DNA of 64,000 nt from Falciphora oryzae (Eukaryota; Ascomycota; Sordariomycetes; Magnaporthales; Magnaporthaceae): the NCBI GenBank assembly GCA_000733355.1, contig JNVV01000035.1:347687-411686 (forward strand). The letters run 5' to 3'. Positions 1 to 10,826 of the stretch are shown piece by piece. The notes beneath the pieces are model-generated. The model searched no databases, was not told where the DNA came from, and saw only the letters and a program-made list of their open reading frames with translations. Each line of letters starts with the position of its first letter. The stretch's first letter is position 1. The position numbers were made by a program, and so were the translations under genes.

Positions 1-215
1 TATTACACAGTGTTTCGAACTAACCTTAAAGGGGGAATAATAAAAATCCAAGAAAATTAAATTAAATTTACTACGTAGTTAAATATAACCTATTAAAATT
101 TGGTTAAATTTGGGCTTAAATTGGCCGAGTTAGCAAGGGTATCGAAAATCGCGTTTAATATGCGATTTCGAAGTGCGCGACTTGGTGGTTTGCGCGACTC
201 GGTGGTGAACCACGT
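1..215. mobile_element. Right half of a palindromic foldback element (Tc1/mariner-type MITE)
   Basis: The window opens inside a foldback element and shows only one arm. The arm ends in ACTCGGTGGTGAACCACGT followed by TA at 216-217. Read in reverse complement, it matches the left arm of the complete element at 35453-35882 along its whole length, with no difference that I can see. Two copies of the subterminal unit (GCGACT plus CGGTGG) precede the end. The other arm and its TA lie outside the window. Family assignment (TA duplication, long inverted repeats, no coding capacity) is inferred from the complete copies. Confidence 0.85.
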
Positions 216-293
216 TAAATAAATCTTCAAATTTATATCCGATTAGGCTTTGGTATTTTATATAATATGGAGTTTAGAAAGGACTTTTTAAAA

Positions 294-432
294 GTAAAAC
301 CGTATATTTTAACCTATTTTTTTCTATTTAATTAAAAAATATTTTATATTTTACTAACAAACTTTTTATATGGGAAAAACTTTTAACTTTTTTATTTAAA
401 TGAAAAAAATAGTTACAAATATACGGTTTTAC
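294..432. repeat. Small AT-rich inverted repeat, possible MITE
   Basis: GTAAAACCGTATATTT at 294 is matched by its reverse complement ending at 432, and the similarity extends with mismatches about 50 bp inward on each side. No clear target duplication is visible. The surrounding stretch 218-847 is AT-rich and I see no gene in it. Confidence 0.45.
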
Positions 433-847
433 GTAAAGGAAAGCCCTTTTAAAACTTTATATTAATGTAAATACCCAGGTTTCATTCAATTCAAATTTAA
501 AGATTTATTTTACTTTATATTTTCGTAAAATTAGTATGTATTTTGCACCTTCAACTTTGAGCCGGAATCCCTAGCCCTATAAGGCTTTTAAAAATACAAA
601 CTTGCCTTGTTACAAAGCCTTTAAAAAACGCTTTCGATTGGTTTTGGGATTGCATTTGTGCGATTTTATTTGGATTTGCTATTGCGGATTGAAAACGGTG
701 TGTTTTGGCGATTTAGTATGGGAATCGGGGTGGCCGGAAGTGGGGGTGGCGCAAAGTAGGGGTCTTGACTTATGCTCCGGCAGCCGCTTCGACACAGGTC
801 TGCAAAAATGTTCCGGAAAAGCCGGTATGCGGGCCCCCTTTCCCTCA

Positions 848-1795
848 TTACACGCCGATCCTTCGCTGGAACACATAGCCGCCAATGCAAAAGGCCACAG
901 CGACATAGTCTCCAAACCAGACAGTAGATATCAAGTCGCCGAGAGCAAGAACAACGGGCCTCACGACATAGGTGTAGATAACCATGCCCATTCCGACGAT
1001 GATGGCCCCCATGATAACCTCCTCGGTGTCAGAGAGGCGCTCTCCGATGACGGCAGTGGGCTCCGGCCAATCGCTAGCAGCGCGGAGAGCAGAAGGTGTG
1101 CCGGAAGCCGTAGAAGCCGGACTCGGGGTGCCAACGAGCGATCGTCCGGAAGAGCACTCCAGGTCGTCTCTGAACCGTTCTCTGAGAAGTCGGAGGGACC
1201 CCTTGGACAAAGTGCGCTGACTGTCCAATCCCTTGAAGTACGGCAAGAGAGACGCGTACTCGACGCGCCTCATGCTCAATGTGTCAACGTAGATTCGTTC
1301 TTGGAACCGACGGTTGCCGGCCATCGTCAGCCGGGTGTGGTGCAGGGCATGCGCCGGCAGTGGTGCGATGGGCAGGGCAGTGAGTCGCAACAAGCCTTGC
1401 ATCCGCTCGCTCTGGGACACAAAGTAGGAGCTCTTCTCCAGTGCCGGCTGACCTAGGCACATCAGCTACGATAGTAAGACATTTGTATTTTGTTAGTAAT
1501 GACTCCCTATTTCCAAGATTTGGTGTTCTTCACAGCATGAAGAGGTGTAACGCAGAAACTTACTCCGAGGACGACAACGGTTCCAGAGGAATCCACCTTT
1601 GGCGAGATGACGAGGAGAGGGGCACCGTAAGTGCCGTCGCGGACCTTAGCGCCATGAAGGTCCACTGCATAGTCTCCGACTTCTCGCGCAGGGCCCAGTG
1701 GGAGCCATTTGAGGACTCCACCGATATCTTGGGGCGTAGTGACCTGTTGTTGCTGGCTGAAGAGTCGAGTATATCGCTGGGTAACTGAGCACCTG
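848..1795 (-). CDS. Hypothetical protein with C-terminal membrane segment, start unresolved
   Basis: Two exons join in one frame. Exon 848-1465 gives about 206 residues ending FQRRIGV. The upstream exon ends at 1564 with the protein sequence SSGTVVVLG. The intron 1466-1563 (98 bp) starts GTAAGT, has an ACTAAC branch site and ends TAG, and splices in phase 0. The C-terminal third contains a hydrophobic stretch (MGAIIVGMGMVIYTYVV, then VAVAFCIGGYVF), suggesting one or two membrane helices. The middle is Ser/Thr/Pro-rich. The upstream exon stays open to about 1870 but has no ATG in frame, so a further 5' exon is likely and the end given here is arbitrary. I do not recognise the family. Coding status is supported mainly by the clean splice and the sensible amino-acid composition. 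Confidence 0.5.
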
Positions 1796-1799
1796 CTCC

Positions 1800-2707
1800 C
1801 TTGACAGATCGCGTGTGGGCTGGAGATAGAGATTGGGGAGCTAAGAGGCGGCTGGTGTGGCCTGCTCCGAGAGTTGGTGTAGAAGAAGAAAGGAAAATTG
1901 TGATCAACAGTAAAAAATTGTCCAAAGAAGTATTAGGTTTCAAACTCCCTGGGTCCCCACTAAACCGATCCAAGGAAACATTCGAACTTCTGGGGAAGGA
2001 GCGATAAGCTAATACCCCTGTTCTTATGAAAGAAACTTTCGAACTTGCCAGGCAAAAAAAAGTCTCCTCTCCTGCATTCTCTCTATTACGCCCAATCCCG
2101 ACTTTGCCCGCAGTCCGCTCCGTAAAACTCCAAGCTCACAAATACTCTATGATATGATAGATACCTGGTGAGGAAGAGCCAGGCACAGACTTTGTGAACT
2201 GATGGATAATAACCGAGACGACAGAGTAGACCATATCAGCTACGGCTCTGATCAACAATCAAGCCGAGGCTTGGGTCTCAATTTTTCGAACGTCCGATTT
2301 TGTCGTGCTTTACCCCTGGACTCAAGCCGAGCAGAAAGATTGATTTTCGGCGTTTTGGGCATCCGAGCTTTTCCCGTGGGCGGCGGGCTGCACTTCTTTC
2401 GGTGTCGGCGTTTCCGTTCCGAGCACCACTCTCCGGCCAAGATCAACCGGAGATATTACCCATATACCACCCGAGCCGGATTCGCGATGTCCTGGAAATT
2501 TTAATTTCGGCGAAACAGCCCGGCCGTGTCCTGGATACCCCAGAGACGGTTTTAGTGGGATCATCGGCATTGCGCCGACGATATAAAAGACACCGTTCCT
2601 CTCCACGACTTGGACTCCGGTGACCTTGACCCACGATTTCCTCCACTAAGCCTGATCATACACTATTTATCGCTAAGCCCGACCACAGGTTCCGACCGGT
2701 ATTTACC
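1800..2707. other. Intergenic stretch with the LPMO promoter
   Basis: No convincing gene is visible on either strand; open frames here are short and low in complexity. The right-hand 130 bp probably contains the promoter of the gene starting at 2708. Confidence 0.4.
2582..2589 (+). promoter_or_regulatory. Candidate TATA box of the LPMO gene
   Basis: TATAAAAG lies 119 bp before the ATG and is followed by a pyrimidine-rich stretch (CCGTTCCTCTCC) typical of fungal transcription starts. This is motif evidence only. Confidence 0.35.
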
Positions 2708-3374
2708 ATGTTGTTCATTACGACCCTCCTCTGCCTCCTGGCGCAAGCTTCCGCCCACGGTGTTGTGATTTCACCCGCCACCCGGCAGCCCGGCGCTGCA
2801 ACCCAAGTCGCCTGCGGCAAGAAGATGGTGGACTTTTACAAGGCGGACGGGACGTCCTACCCGGAGGCCTTCCAGCGGACGGCGGGCTGGAGCACTGGCG
2901 GCTACAACGCGACCACCTGCAACATGTGGCTCTGCAAGGGGTACCAGTTTGGCGACAACGCGGCGCAGGTCCAGGAGTACGCGCCCGGCGCCGAGGTCGC
3001 CATAGCTGTCAACATCCGGATCCCGCACAAGGGCTACGCCAACGTCAGCGTCGTCGACACCGCCGTCAACAAGATTGTCGGGGAGCCGCTGCGGGTCTGG
3101 CGTGATGGGTACGCCGACGCGGCAAAGTTCCCGAACCTGCCCGCGGACCAGGTCAAGTTCAACGTGACAGTGCCGGATCTTGGGTCCAAGTGCAGCATTG
3201 CTGGCGCATGCGTGAGTTCATAGTCTTCCCCATACCCTGCGCGTCGTCGGCTTTTTGGCAGAATCCTTCCTTTTACTAACGAGAGCAATCCGGGCAACAC
3301 AGGTCATCCAGTGGCACTGGTTTGGCCAGGGGCAAACCTACCAATCCTGCATCGACTTCACTCAAGCGTCATAG
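2708..3374 (+). CDS. Secreted lytic polysaccharide monooxygenase, AA16-like
   Basis: Exons 2708-3211 and 3303-3374 encode 191 residues. The intron (3212-3302) begins GTGAGT, has TTACTAAC and ends CAG, in phase 0; without it the frame stops just after GAC. Residues 1-16 are a signal peptide and the mature chain begins HGVV, so His17 would be the N-terminal histidine that ligates copper in all LPMOs. A second histidine in PHKGYANVSVVD (His107) fits the other half of the histidine brace. The C-terminus, reached only by splicing, reads VIQWHWFGQGQTYQSC, the aromatic/Cys pattern of the AA16 group. Known AA16 enzymes oxidatively cleave cellulose or related glucans outside the cell. No carbohydrate-binding module or GPI signal follows. 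AA16 rather than another LPMO family is a recognition call without alignment. Confidence 0.78.
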
Positions 3375-3532
3375 TTACTGGCAGGGGCACGCGCAGGATG
3401 TTTTCTCGGGCGAAAGAGTTTCGACGAGGCAGAATCTACGCTCTATAAAGAAAATTTGCCCTTTTCGAATATCGGAACTCCCAAAAGGTTTCCTGCAGTA
3501 TCCTCCAATCCACAAGGGCCGTGTGACCTCCC

Positions 3533-4314
3533 TTAGAAGCTGAGGCTAAGGAGGGCAATGCTTAAGCCGAGGAGAATAGCGTTTAGAAGTGTCCCCACGA
3601 GTATCAGGAGGCCATTGACGACTAGGGCCAGCCCGGCCACAAGGGCGCTCAGTGCGAGTGTCAGGGGATTGAGGCGACCAAGCAGCACGCCTGTCAAGAT
3701 ACAACAGATCTAGGCATCTTATCATGGGTCGATTGGGCAGTGTCTTACCAATCCAAACGGCGAGTCGATGATGGCGTCCAACATCGTGCTGATCTCGACC
3801 AGAATGGCACCAATGGCCCGTACAATGGCCACGGCGTCGGCCTGTCGGGTCTCGAGGTCTCGGGCTTGGAGGACACGCTTCTGCTCCTCGGCGTTGGCCG
3901 TCACGGTCTCCTCGGTTGCCATGATGAGGCTTGTAATCTGCGTCACGGCATTGTGGATGGCGGGCGCTGCAAGTCCAGCGTGGAGACGTTGGCGTCTGGA
4001 GGGAGGTCGGAAATGGTGGAATCTGCACTCGGCACAGGCTCTCAAGGTCAGCAGTTGCTTGTATGGAGAAGGAAACCTCCCAGGAAACAGGGCAAGCCCT
4101 GCACCGCCGCCATGTTCCAAGCTGCCTTACTGATGATACTAGTCTAGCCCTTGATGGACTCCAAAAGGGACTCGAGTAGGCCGAGAGGGGAGTCTGCCTG
4201 GCGGGCTTCAAGGTCTCCGGCAGTCTTGGGAGATACGGCAACAGGGGCAGGAGAACCCAGTGCTAAACCCAGGAAATCCGGGGGTGGGAAAGTGAGGAGG
4301 GTAGAAATTTTCAT
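3533..4314 (-). pseudogene. Small secreted hydrophobic protein locus, probably decayed
   Basis: An ATG at 4312-4314 opens a frame starting MKIST with a signal-like hydrophobic stretch and the sequence SPAPVAV, then DLEARQAD, and stops at TAG after about 56 codons. A middle segment (about 3750-3960) carries a second DLETRQAD motif followed by an amphipathic stretch (IVRAIGAILVEISTMLDAII). After a GTAAGA donor, a last segment ending at 3533 is strongly hydrophobic (ALSALVAGLALVVNGLLILV, ending LLSLSF). The three pieces look like exons of one small secreted protein with repeated LE-x-RQ blocks, common in ascomycete surface proteins. However, the first segment ends in a stop with no good donor, and the last splice keeps frame only with a very short intron. 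I therefore call it decayed or mis-spliced. No family is recognised. Confidence 0.4.
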
Positions 4315-5174
4315 TTTTACTTGTACCTATGGAAGCTTGTCAATATCGCTGGCCGGTAATTGCCTGTTACGTAAGGATGTCTTTTATGTAAATAGAAAAC
4401 CGTCCGGTGGGACTTGCGAGGTGATCGGGTGGGGATGGCTATGCTATCTATGAAAGATTCTGCCGGACGAATGAGTGTAAAAATAAAAAGAAAACGCCCG
4501 TGCGGGACCAGTCTTTGTGCTGTCGAAATGACGGCGACATGATGGATAGCAATTAATACCTCAAATGCATGATGTCCAACTGGAACGATTGATATTTCTC
4601 GTGGCACTCGTCAGTGCCGTTTGCTGGTGTTACATCGTCCCTGTCAGGTCCCCGGTCCATGACGGCCAGTTCACGCTTGGGGGCATGGAGCGACCAAGGA
4701 CATGAGTATGACAGGGGTTAGGGTTGCCTTGTCTGGTTCAACTCTGGCAGGCATGATGTCAACGCCAAGGCTAGCGTGCTCTACACTGGCGAGGGACGCC
4801 GAGAAACGATTGGGGGGTTGGGTGTCAACGCTAACAGACCTTGATATTTGCCCGAAAGATCGATCCCCTGTTATCTCTGCTCACGTTGTCGACTGCACCA
4901 CGTGATTTTATGGTCGACTTGATGGCAATTGGATGGGTAGCGCACCGGATCCATGGCAGCCCCAATTGCCCCGCGCAGGACCTTCCATGATCGAGGATCC
5001 GAAGGTGCGAAATCGGACACTCGATCTTTTCCCCAAGTCCTGCGCATCTACCTGGTAGACGACTTCATGTTTCTCAGCTCCTCGACTCAAATGGCTGCCA
5101 TCGACTAATTTGACTTTCTTTACTCGCCAAGGAACCCGACGGTCCCACCAGACGTGGTGAGATTCGTCCCCTGA
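4315..5174. other. No gene recognised
   Basis: Open frames here are short and uncharacteristic. The far right end may hold the lost or unrecognised 5' part of the HET-domain gene that follows. Confidence 0.35.
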
Positions 5175-5831
5175 AGAAGGCGGTGGGATGGCGGCTCGTT
5201 CAAGCAGTTCGCCCACCGGCGTGGTGACTTGATCACCAACGTCCGGCCGGAACTGCGCGAGCCGTCGTCGCCAGCCCCGTACCATGTCTTGCATGGCGAG
5301 GAACGGTCTGCGGTTTCCCCTGAAGAAAAGCAGGGCTTCTACCAAACCTGGTTCTTCTTCGGCCTCCTTGCAGAGTTCCACGGCCACAACGAGCCGTTCA
5401 ACAAGGACGACGAGGCTTCCCGAGCTGGCAAAATCCAAGAACTCTACCAGCTTCATGCGCAACAGAACGATACCGGCAGCTTGACTTCCCTTGCAGGACT
5501 TTGGAAGGCCGAGGTGGTATGGCGGACGTGCTTGGGTAAACCCACCATCCTACCAGACGCAACTCAAAATCATCGCTTGACCTACCTTTGCGACCGCCCC
5601 CAATTTACGTTGCAAATGACCCTAAGAGCAGATCCGCTGCCGGAAAATCGGATATTGGAGTCTATCTGGGCCTTGGGAGAACTGCTAAGTTTCTGCCTCG
5701 AACGGTACTCCAGCCACACCACTCAGTTCTACCACACGAGCTCCATCCTTTACAAATGACGTGGTCACAAGCGTTTCTACGGGACGGAACCTGGACGAAA
5801 GCGAGCATAGAGGACAATTGTTGGTGTCCTA

Positions 5832-6072
5832 GGGGCTGTTCAATACAAAAGGTTTTTTAGTTTTTCCCATACTAATCCTAAAAACCGGCGGTTTTTAAGA
5901 TTTTTGAAAAAAGCATAAATGATGCAAAACCTTATAAAAATGAAATTTTAGCCGACTAAAAGTATTTTTTTTAACCGAATTTCCCAGGTTTTTACGTGCA
6001 TCTTTTGGTGAAAGCATTTCTGACTCCTAAAAAACTAAAAAACTAAAAAACCATTTTGTATTGAACAGCCCC
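5832..6072. mobile_element. PIF/Harbinger-type MITE in the HET gene
   Basis: A 241-bp element bounded by GGGGCTGTTCAATAC and its inverse, with inverted repeats of roughly 35-45 bp. It is flanked by the 3-bp duplication CTA (5829-5831 and 6073-6075). It has no coding capacity. The termini resemble those of the full-length Harbinger 140 bp downstream, which probably supplied the transposase. Confidence 0.85.
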
Positions 6073-6584
6073 CTAGTGACGTTGCCCAAGTGCGGCTGGC
6101 TCAAAGCAGTCTCAACAATCAGTATTTCGTCAGCCGAATGAGAAAGTCGCGACGGGACCATTCGGGTTGCACATCCCAGGTTTGCAACAGTGCCCAGACG
6201 AACCAAGCAACCTAGGGGCTGTTTGATACTAATCGGTTTTTTTGTTTTTTCCATACTATTTTAAAAAACCTCTTGAAAACCGGTTTGCGGATCCGGGCCA
6301 GGGGCTCCCTGGCCCTTGTAAAAAGCCTAATAAATATAGCTACAGACCCGTTAGAAGTATCTTTTTAACCAGGGCAACGAGTCGCGTTTGTGCAGGCCCT
6401 GTAAACCACGTGTGACCCCTGAACAGGCCCCGTGCAGGCCCGGGCAGACTAGAAAATGAAGGGGATCCTGCTCAAGTGCTGGAAGTAGGGGGATCCCCAA
6501 GTTGTTCCCTTCATTCTACCTGCAACTCTAGCCCGTTGATCACGGCAAAAGTATCGTTAAACTCGTCTTTTTTTGCTCTATCCG

Positions 6585-7694
6585 ATGGATAACTCCCTAT
6601 CTACTTCCCGGGCTTTGTACCGGCGCAAAGTCCGTCGCCTCTTTTTTCTCTGTATGCAGGCCGTCATATCCACCTCCCTCTCCGGATCCTTTGGGTCCGT
6701 GGGCGGAGGCTTACGGACCGTGCATACGGCTATCTTTGCCGGCGACACCTTTCTCCAGTACTGGCAAAGACCCGCGGCCGCCCCGGCCTTCCAGGAGCTC
6801 TTCCGCATCAACCAAAGCACTTTCCGGGGCTTCTGCGACTGGCTGATCAAGAATACGGGGCTCACGGGGTCCAAAATCGTCTCCTTGGGCGAGAAAGTGG
6901 CCTCGTTCCTGTATATCTGTGGGCAGGGGATCTCCCTCAGAGTCGCCGCCCATGTTTTTGGCCGCAGTACCCAAACAGTGCACCGCTATTTTCACGAGGT
7001 ACTGCAAGCTATGCTATCCCTCCACGTCGCGTTTGTAACGTTGCCTGACGTTTCTAACGTCTCCTAGCCCGATTCCAGGCGTCAGGAGGTCCGGGAGGCC
7101 TTCGCTAGGTGCCTGGGAGCCGTCGACGGGACCTTAATCAACGCCAAAGTTAGCGCAAATGCAAGGGTTGCATAGAGGAGTCGGAAGGGGCCTACTGCGC
7201 AGAACGTTCTCGCGGCCGTAGATCACGGCGGGCGGTTCGTTTTCGTCATGGCAGGTGCCGAAGGGTCGATATATGACGCTCGACTGCTTAGGGAGGCCCA
7301 ATAGGCCGGATTTCGGATCTCACGGGGTCATTTTTACCTTGGAAATGCCGGCTTTTTCATAGGCACCGGGGTAATTACTCCTTTCCCTGCAACGAGGTAT
7401 TACTTACAGGAACAAGGCCTTGCCCGGCTAAAGGATCCGCAGGAGCTTTTTAATCTGCACTACGCTAAAATGCGCGTTATTGTTAAAAGGTGCTTCGGTG
7501 ATCTTAAAGGCCGCTGGAAAATCATTAGGGGCACGGCACCCGATTACCGTTTCCCTACCCAGGTCGACATTATGCTAGCTGTTATAGGCCTGCATAACTT
7601 CATTTTAAAAAGCGAATCGAAGGCATTTTTAGCATCTAACTCCGGTCCCAAACGAACCAAAATTAAGCGAAAAACTGCAATCAGAAGGGCTTAA
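6585..7694 (+). pseudogene. Harbinger transposase (DDE_Tnp_4), inactivated
   Basis: The frame starts MDNSLSTSRALYRRKVRR. The N-terminal half has the helix-turn-helix region of the family (FRGFCDWLIKNTGL, VASFLYICGQG, FGRSTQTVHRYF). The first catalytic aspartate is in GAVDGTLINAKV and the second in GSIYDARLLREAQ. The third acidic residue is lost: the expected ERxFG motif reads VKRCFGDLKGRW, a Glu-to-Lys change consistent with G-to-A mutation. The product would cut and rejoin the element ends at 3-bp targets. Stops interrupt it after NVS (about 7065), after NAKVSANA and after REAQ. The C-terminal end has IMLAVIGLHNFIL, as in intact relatives. Confidence 0.82.
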
Positions 7695-8597
7695 ATTGTA
7701 AGGGAGGCTATGGCGAAAAGTAGGGAGATAGGCACCACGTTTAGGTTTTGGGCACGGTATAAGGTATCGATAGCAGTTAAATTATGGGACGACTACTAGG
7801 CCTATAGGGCTCGTAAGGATACGGGGTAACCTGCGTTCGACTCGCCTCGGCGAAGGGAATCGGAAAAAGGTTACCGCGTGTATATTAAGGCATTGGTTCA
7901 AAGGGGAGGTTAACTAAAAACGGCGATATGGTAAAGGTCTTTATGTAAAAGTAGCCAGCTTTAGCATAGCGAAAAATGGTCTATTCCATGCAATAAAGGT
8001 AACGTTCGATTGCCCTCGTTAAAGCGAATCAAATGATGGTATTGCCAAAAGGAAAAGTTGAAAATTGAAGTGGTGGCCGTCGACTGCAACAGGGGATTGT
8101 TTTAGGCGTGCGTAGACGTTACCTATTTGGGCAATATATGCGGTGGCGATAGTTAACCGAAAAATTTACTAGGTCCGGGTGGGTATCGCAACACGGGGGT
8201 AACACTTTTCGAGCTTTGCCGGCCAATTTGCGATTTTCTTTTCGCAATAATTCCAGCGTTTGTTTTCGTCGGGATTTGGTGCATTTTAATCGCCTTTTCG
8301 AAGCCAATTAAATGCCGTAACCCGCGGCGCAATTAATGCTATTTTCATCTATTTAAAAGCGAATGGTGGTGTATCTGGTAACCTGCCCAATAGTAATCTC
8401 CGTGTTTTGCAAACCTTTAACCTCCCCGAAATCCAACAAAACAACTAACAACAACACTCCCTAATAACTTTAGCAAAATAAATCGCCCAAGTACGAAAAT
8501 ACCCTCATTCGAACCGCCCGAACCGCGCTTACAAGCCCTGCCCTTCGTTTTACACGAAATCCACAATCAAATCCCTGTCCTCCACGTCGGTCAGCTA
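7695..8597. other. Non-coding middle of the Harbinger element
   Basis: The region lies between the two convergent ORFs of the element. I see only short broken frames, for example REAMAKSREIGTTFRFW just after the transposase, and no recognisable third protein. Confidence 0.5.
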
Positions 8598-9719
8598 TTA
8601 GTACGCGAGGCTTTCGTTTTCTTTAAAGGCTTTAACCAACTGCACCCTAATCCGGCCCGACAGCATATTCCACGGGTGCTTCCGGAGCTTTTTGGAGGCC
8701 CAAATCCACTTTTTACGCCTTAGCCAGTGCCTGGAAGGCCGGCGGCCGGATCCAGGGGCCTGGGAAGACCTCGCAGGTGAAGGGCTTAAGTCCCAATCAA
8801 GCCCTAAATCTGCCCGTGCCAGAACCCGTGCAGCCTCGAAAAAGCGGTCCCTAACGTAAACCTGGGCTTCCGCTACCGTAAGGTGCCCGGCCCTGCCAAA
8901 GGGACGTCTCCTGCCGGCTCCAGGGCTCTGCCGATCTTCCGGATCTTCGTCGGCCTCGTTCAAGGCCGCCAGGCGCTGGGCAGCCGTGGTTATATGCTCC
9001 CTTATCCCCTAAGTACCTGTGAAAACAGCGTAGTGAAGATCCGGCCGAAAAAGAGCCGTTCTGCGCATCCAGCGTGCGTCGGGCCGGAGGGAAAGGAAGG
9101 CCTGCCAAGTTTGATCGCTGGCGAGATACAGGCCCGTGATTGGATCCAGGGCAACCCCTGAGCGTTTCCCGAAGTCTATCCAGTTTTTGAACTTCGTTTT
9201 TAGGCCGTTATATTTGTTTTTGACCCTATCAGCCCACCGGATCTCTGGCCAACGCTTAGATAAAGCCGCAGCGGCCGTCTTTTGGCACTTGGCAACGCAG
9301 GACGAGATCGCCGGATTCAATTTCCCCTGCCGGGCCGACTTTGCGAGAGACTTGAGGAACACTTCAAGCTGATCAACAGTCTAGTTAGAGCGTTTGCGAG
9401 GCTGCAGATACCCCTGGGAGGTCCCCTGGGAGGTCCCCTGAGTCGATTGCGAGGATTGCAGAAGGGAGGAGGGCGTGGTAGGCCCAGGGGAGGCCGGAGG
9501 GGACGTCTCCGTCGATTCAAAGGGGTTAAAAAAGTCGAGGTTATCGTTGGGCTTTGGGCTTTCTACCGGGTTAAGGGGCGTTCCTAACGATAATTGCGTG
9601 GCCGGGAGGCCCTCCTTTTCCCTTTCGGGGGGTACAGGAGACGAGGGGGGCAGGGATTGGGCTCGATCCGCGCTTTCCTGGCGCCGGCGCCGGATGCGGA
9701 GGGACGGTTGACGAGGCAT
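8598..9719 (-). pseudogene. Harbinger MYB/SANT-like accessory protein, two stops
   Basis: The ATG at 9717-9719 opens one frame of about 373 codons that runs to 8598 with only two in-frame stops (about 9378 and 9006). The N-terminus is basic and Ser/Pro-rich (MPRQPSLRIRRRRQES) with a short QGTSQGTSQG repeat. The middle matches the Myb/SANT-like DNA-binding fold: KNKYNGLKTKFKNWIDFG, then SGVALDPITGLYLASDQTW and RPDARWMRR. The C-terminal third is charged and unrecognised. In PIF/Harbinger elements this second protein works with the transposase in DNA binding and nuclear import. Opposite orientation to the transposase is normal for the superfamily. Confidence 0.8.
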
Positions 9720-10826
9720 TGCAACGGAAGTAGGGTCGGTAGGTAGAAGGGAGGGTTGGTAGGTAGTGTAGGTAGGGTAAATTGATCTGTTCAACACTCG
9801 ACTTCCACTTGAATCCGGATTACCAGAGGCTGCCACTTATATACCCCGTTAATCCCTGGCTTTTGAGCTTTCGAACGAGCCTAAAATTAGCCTCAGGGAC
9901 CCTTTGGATCCCTTTGAAAGTGAAGCCATTCAGGCCTGATTTTACCCGTGATCACGACTTTGTACGGGCCGTTGTTATATTTGGGAATAGCTTCTATTTC
10001 TGACGTTGCTGCAGTCGCTTTTTTATAAATAGATATGACCTAGAGGCCCTAGATGAAAACCAACTCAAAATCAGGGCGAAATGTACAAGTCCGGGCACAG
10101 GGGCCCCCCGGAGGCCGTCTCCACGTCGAGAATAAGCTTAAAAAAAGAGGCAGGGATCAAAAAAACCAAAAAACCTTTAGTATCAAACACGCCCCTATAT
10201 CCTATCCCATGCATCACCAGGCTGCCTTTGCTCCGAGCTTCATGTCGACGTCGGCGAGCTTCGAGCTATCCTCGATGTATCAGAAGCGGCGTATCCCGTT
10301 CTCTGTATGGAAGCAGTCAATGACGACCTTGACAGAATGCAATTACGCGTGGAGGCACACGACTTTGAAGTGCCGTATGTTGCACTGTCGCATGTAGGGA
10401 TCACCCTAATCTTTTAGATATCCTCTCCGGGCCCGACTGACCATCTATCACCTTTTCCCAGGTTTGGGCAGATGGGTTGGGCAACTACGCGCGCAACTCG
10501 CTACAAAAATGTGAAGTTGCCCGCCTAGCAAAGCTAGTGCGGGAGCTTCAAGCAGTCACAAAGAACGATATGACCCCAGAATCATCAGTAAGCTATCGCC
10601 TATGGATCGACACGCTTTGCGTCTCCACCGATGACGGCAAGGCTGCTGCCATGGTCAAAATGGCAGCCGTGTATCGTCAGGCGCAGGAAGTTTTAGTCTT
10701 GGATGCCGCATTCTCCAATCTATCAACACTGCACACGGGCCCAGCGGAGATCTGCTCCCGTGCGTTGCATTCTCCAATCTGGATGCGAAGGCTCTGGACT
10801 CTGCAGGGTGAGAGTGGCTGGTGGAT

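Larger units (their letters stand above)
6215..10194. mobile_element. Full-length PIF/Harbinger DNA transposon
   Basis: A 3,980-bp element that begins GGGGCTGTTTGATACTAAT and ends with the inverse of GGGCGTGTTTGATACTAA. CTA is duplicated at 6212-6214 and 10195-10197. It carries the two proteins expected of the superfamily on opposite strands: a DDE transposase (6585-7694, +) and a MYB/SANT-like protein (8598-9719, -). Both contain premature stops, so the copy is no longer autonomous. Confidence 0.88.
5175..10826 (+). pseudogene. HET-domain (heterokaryon incompatibility) gene, split by two transposons
   Basis: The coding pieces are 5175-5831, 6076-6214 and 10198-10826. The first has the usual N-terminal part of the family (RRGDLITNV, then FYQTWFFFGLL). 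The middle gives CPSDVAQVRL and HSGCTS. The third gives GCLCSELHVDVGEL, YVALSHVW, an intron, WADGLGN, LWIDTLCV and WMRRLWTLQ, which are the signature blocks of HET domains. Removing each transposon plus one copy of its CTA duplication leaves a single open frame across both junctions, so the insertions hit a previously coding gene. Further damage: a frame change near 5700-5760 (possibly an unrecognised intron), an unclear start, and loss of similarity after TLQ at about 10826, so the C-terminus is missing. HET proteins trigger an incompatibility response after fusion of unlike hyphae; this copy should be dead. Confidence 0.82.

Noticed and set aside
602..1456. 284-codon plus-strand open frame
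   Set aside because: It has no ATG start and is antisense to the two-exon minus-strand gene, whose splice and composition are more convincing.
4908..5462. 184-codon minus-strand frame
   Set aside because: It is antisense to the HET-domain N-terminal region, which has recognisable family motifs on the plus strand.
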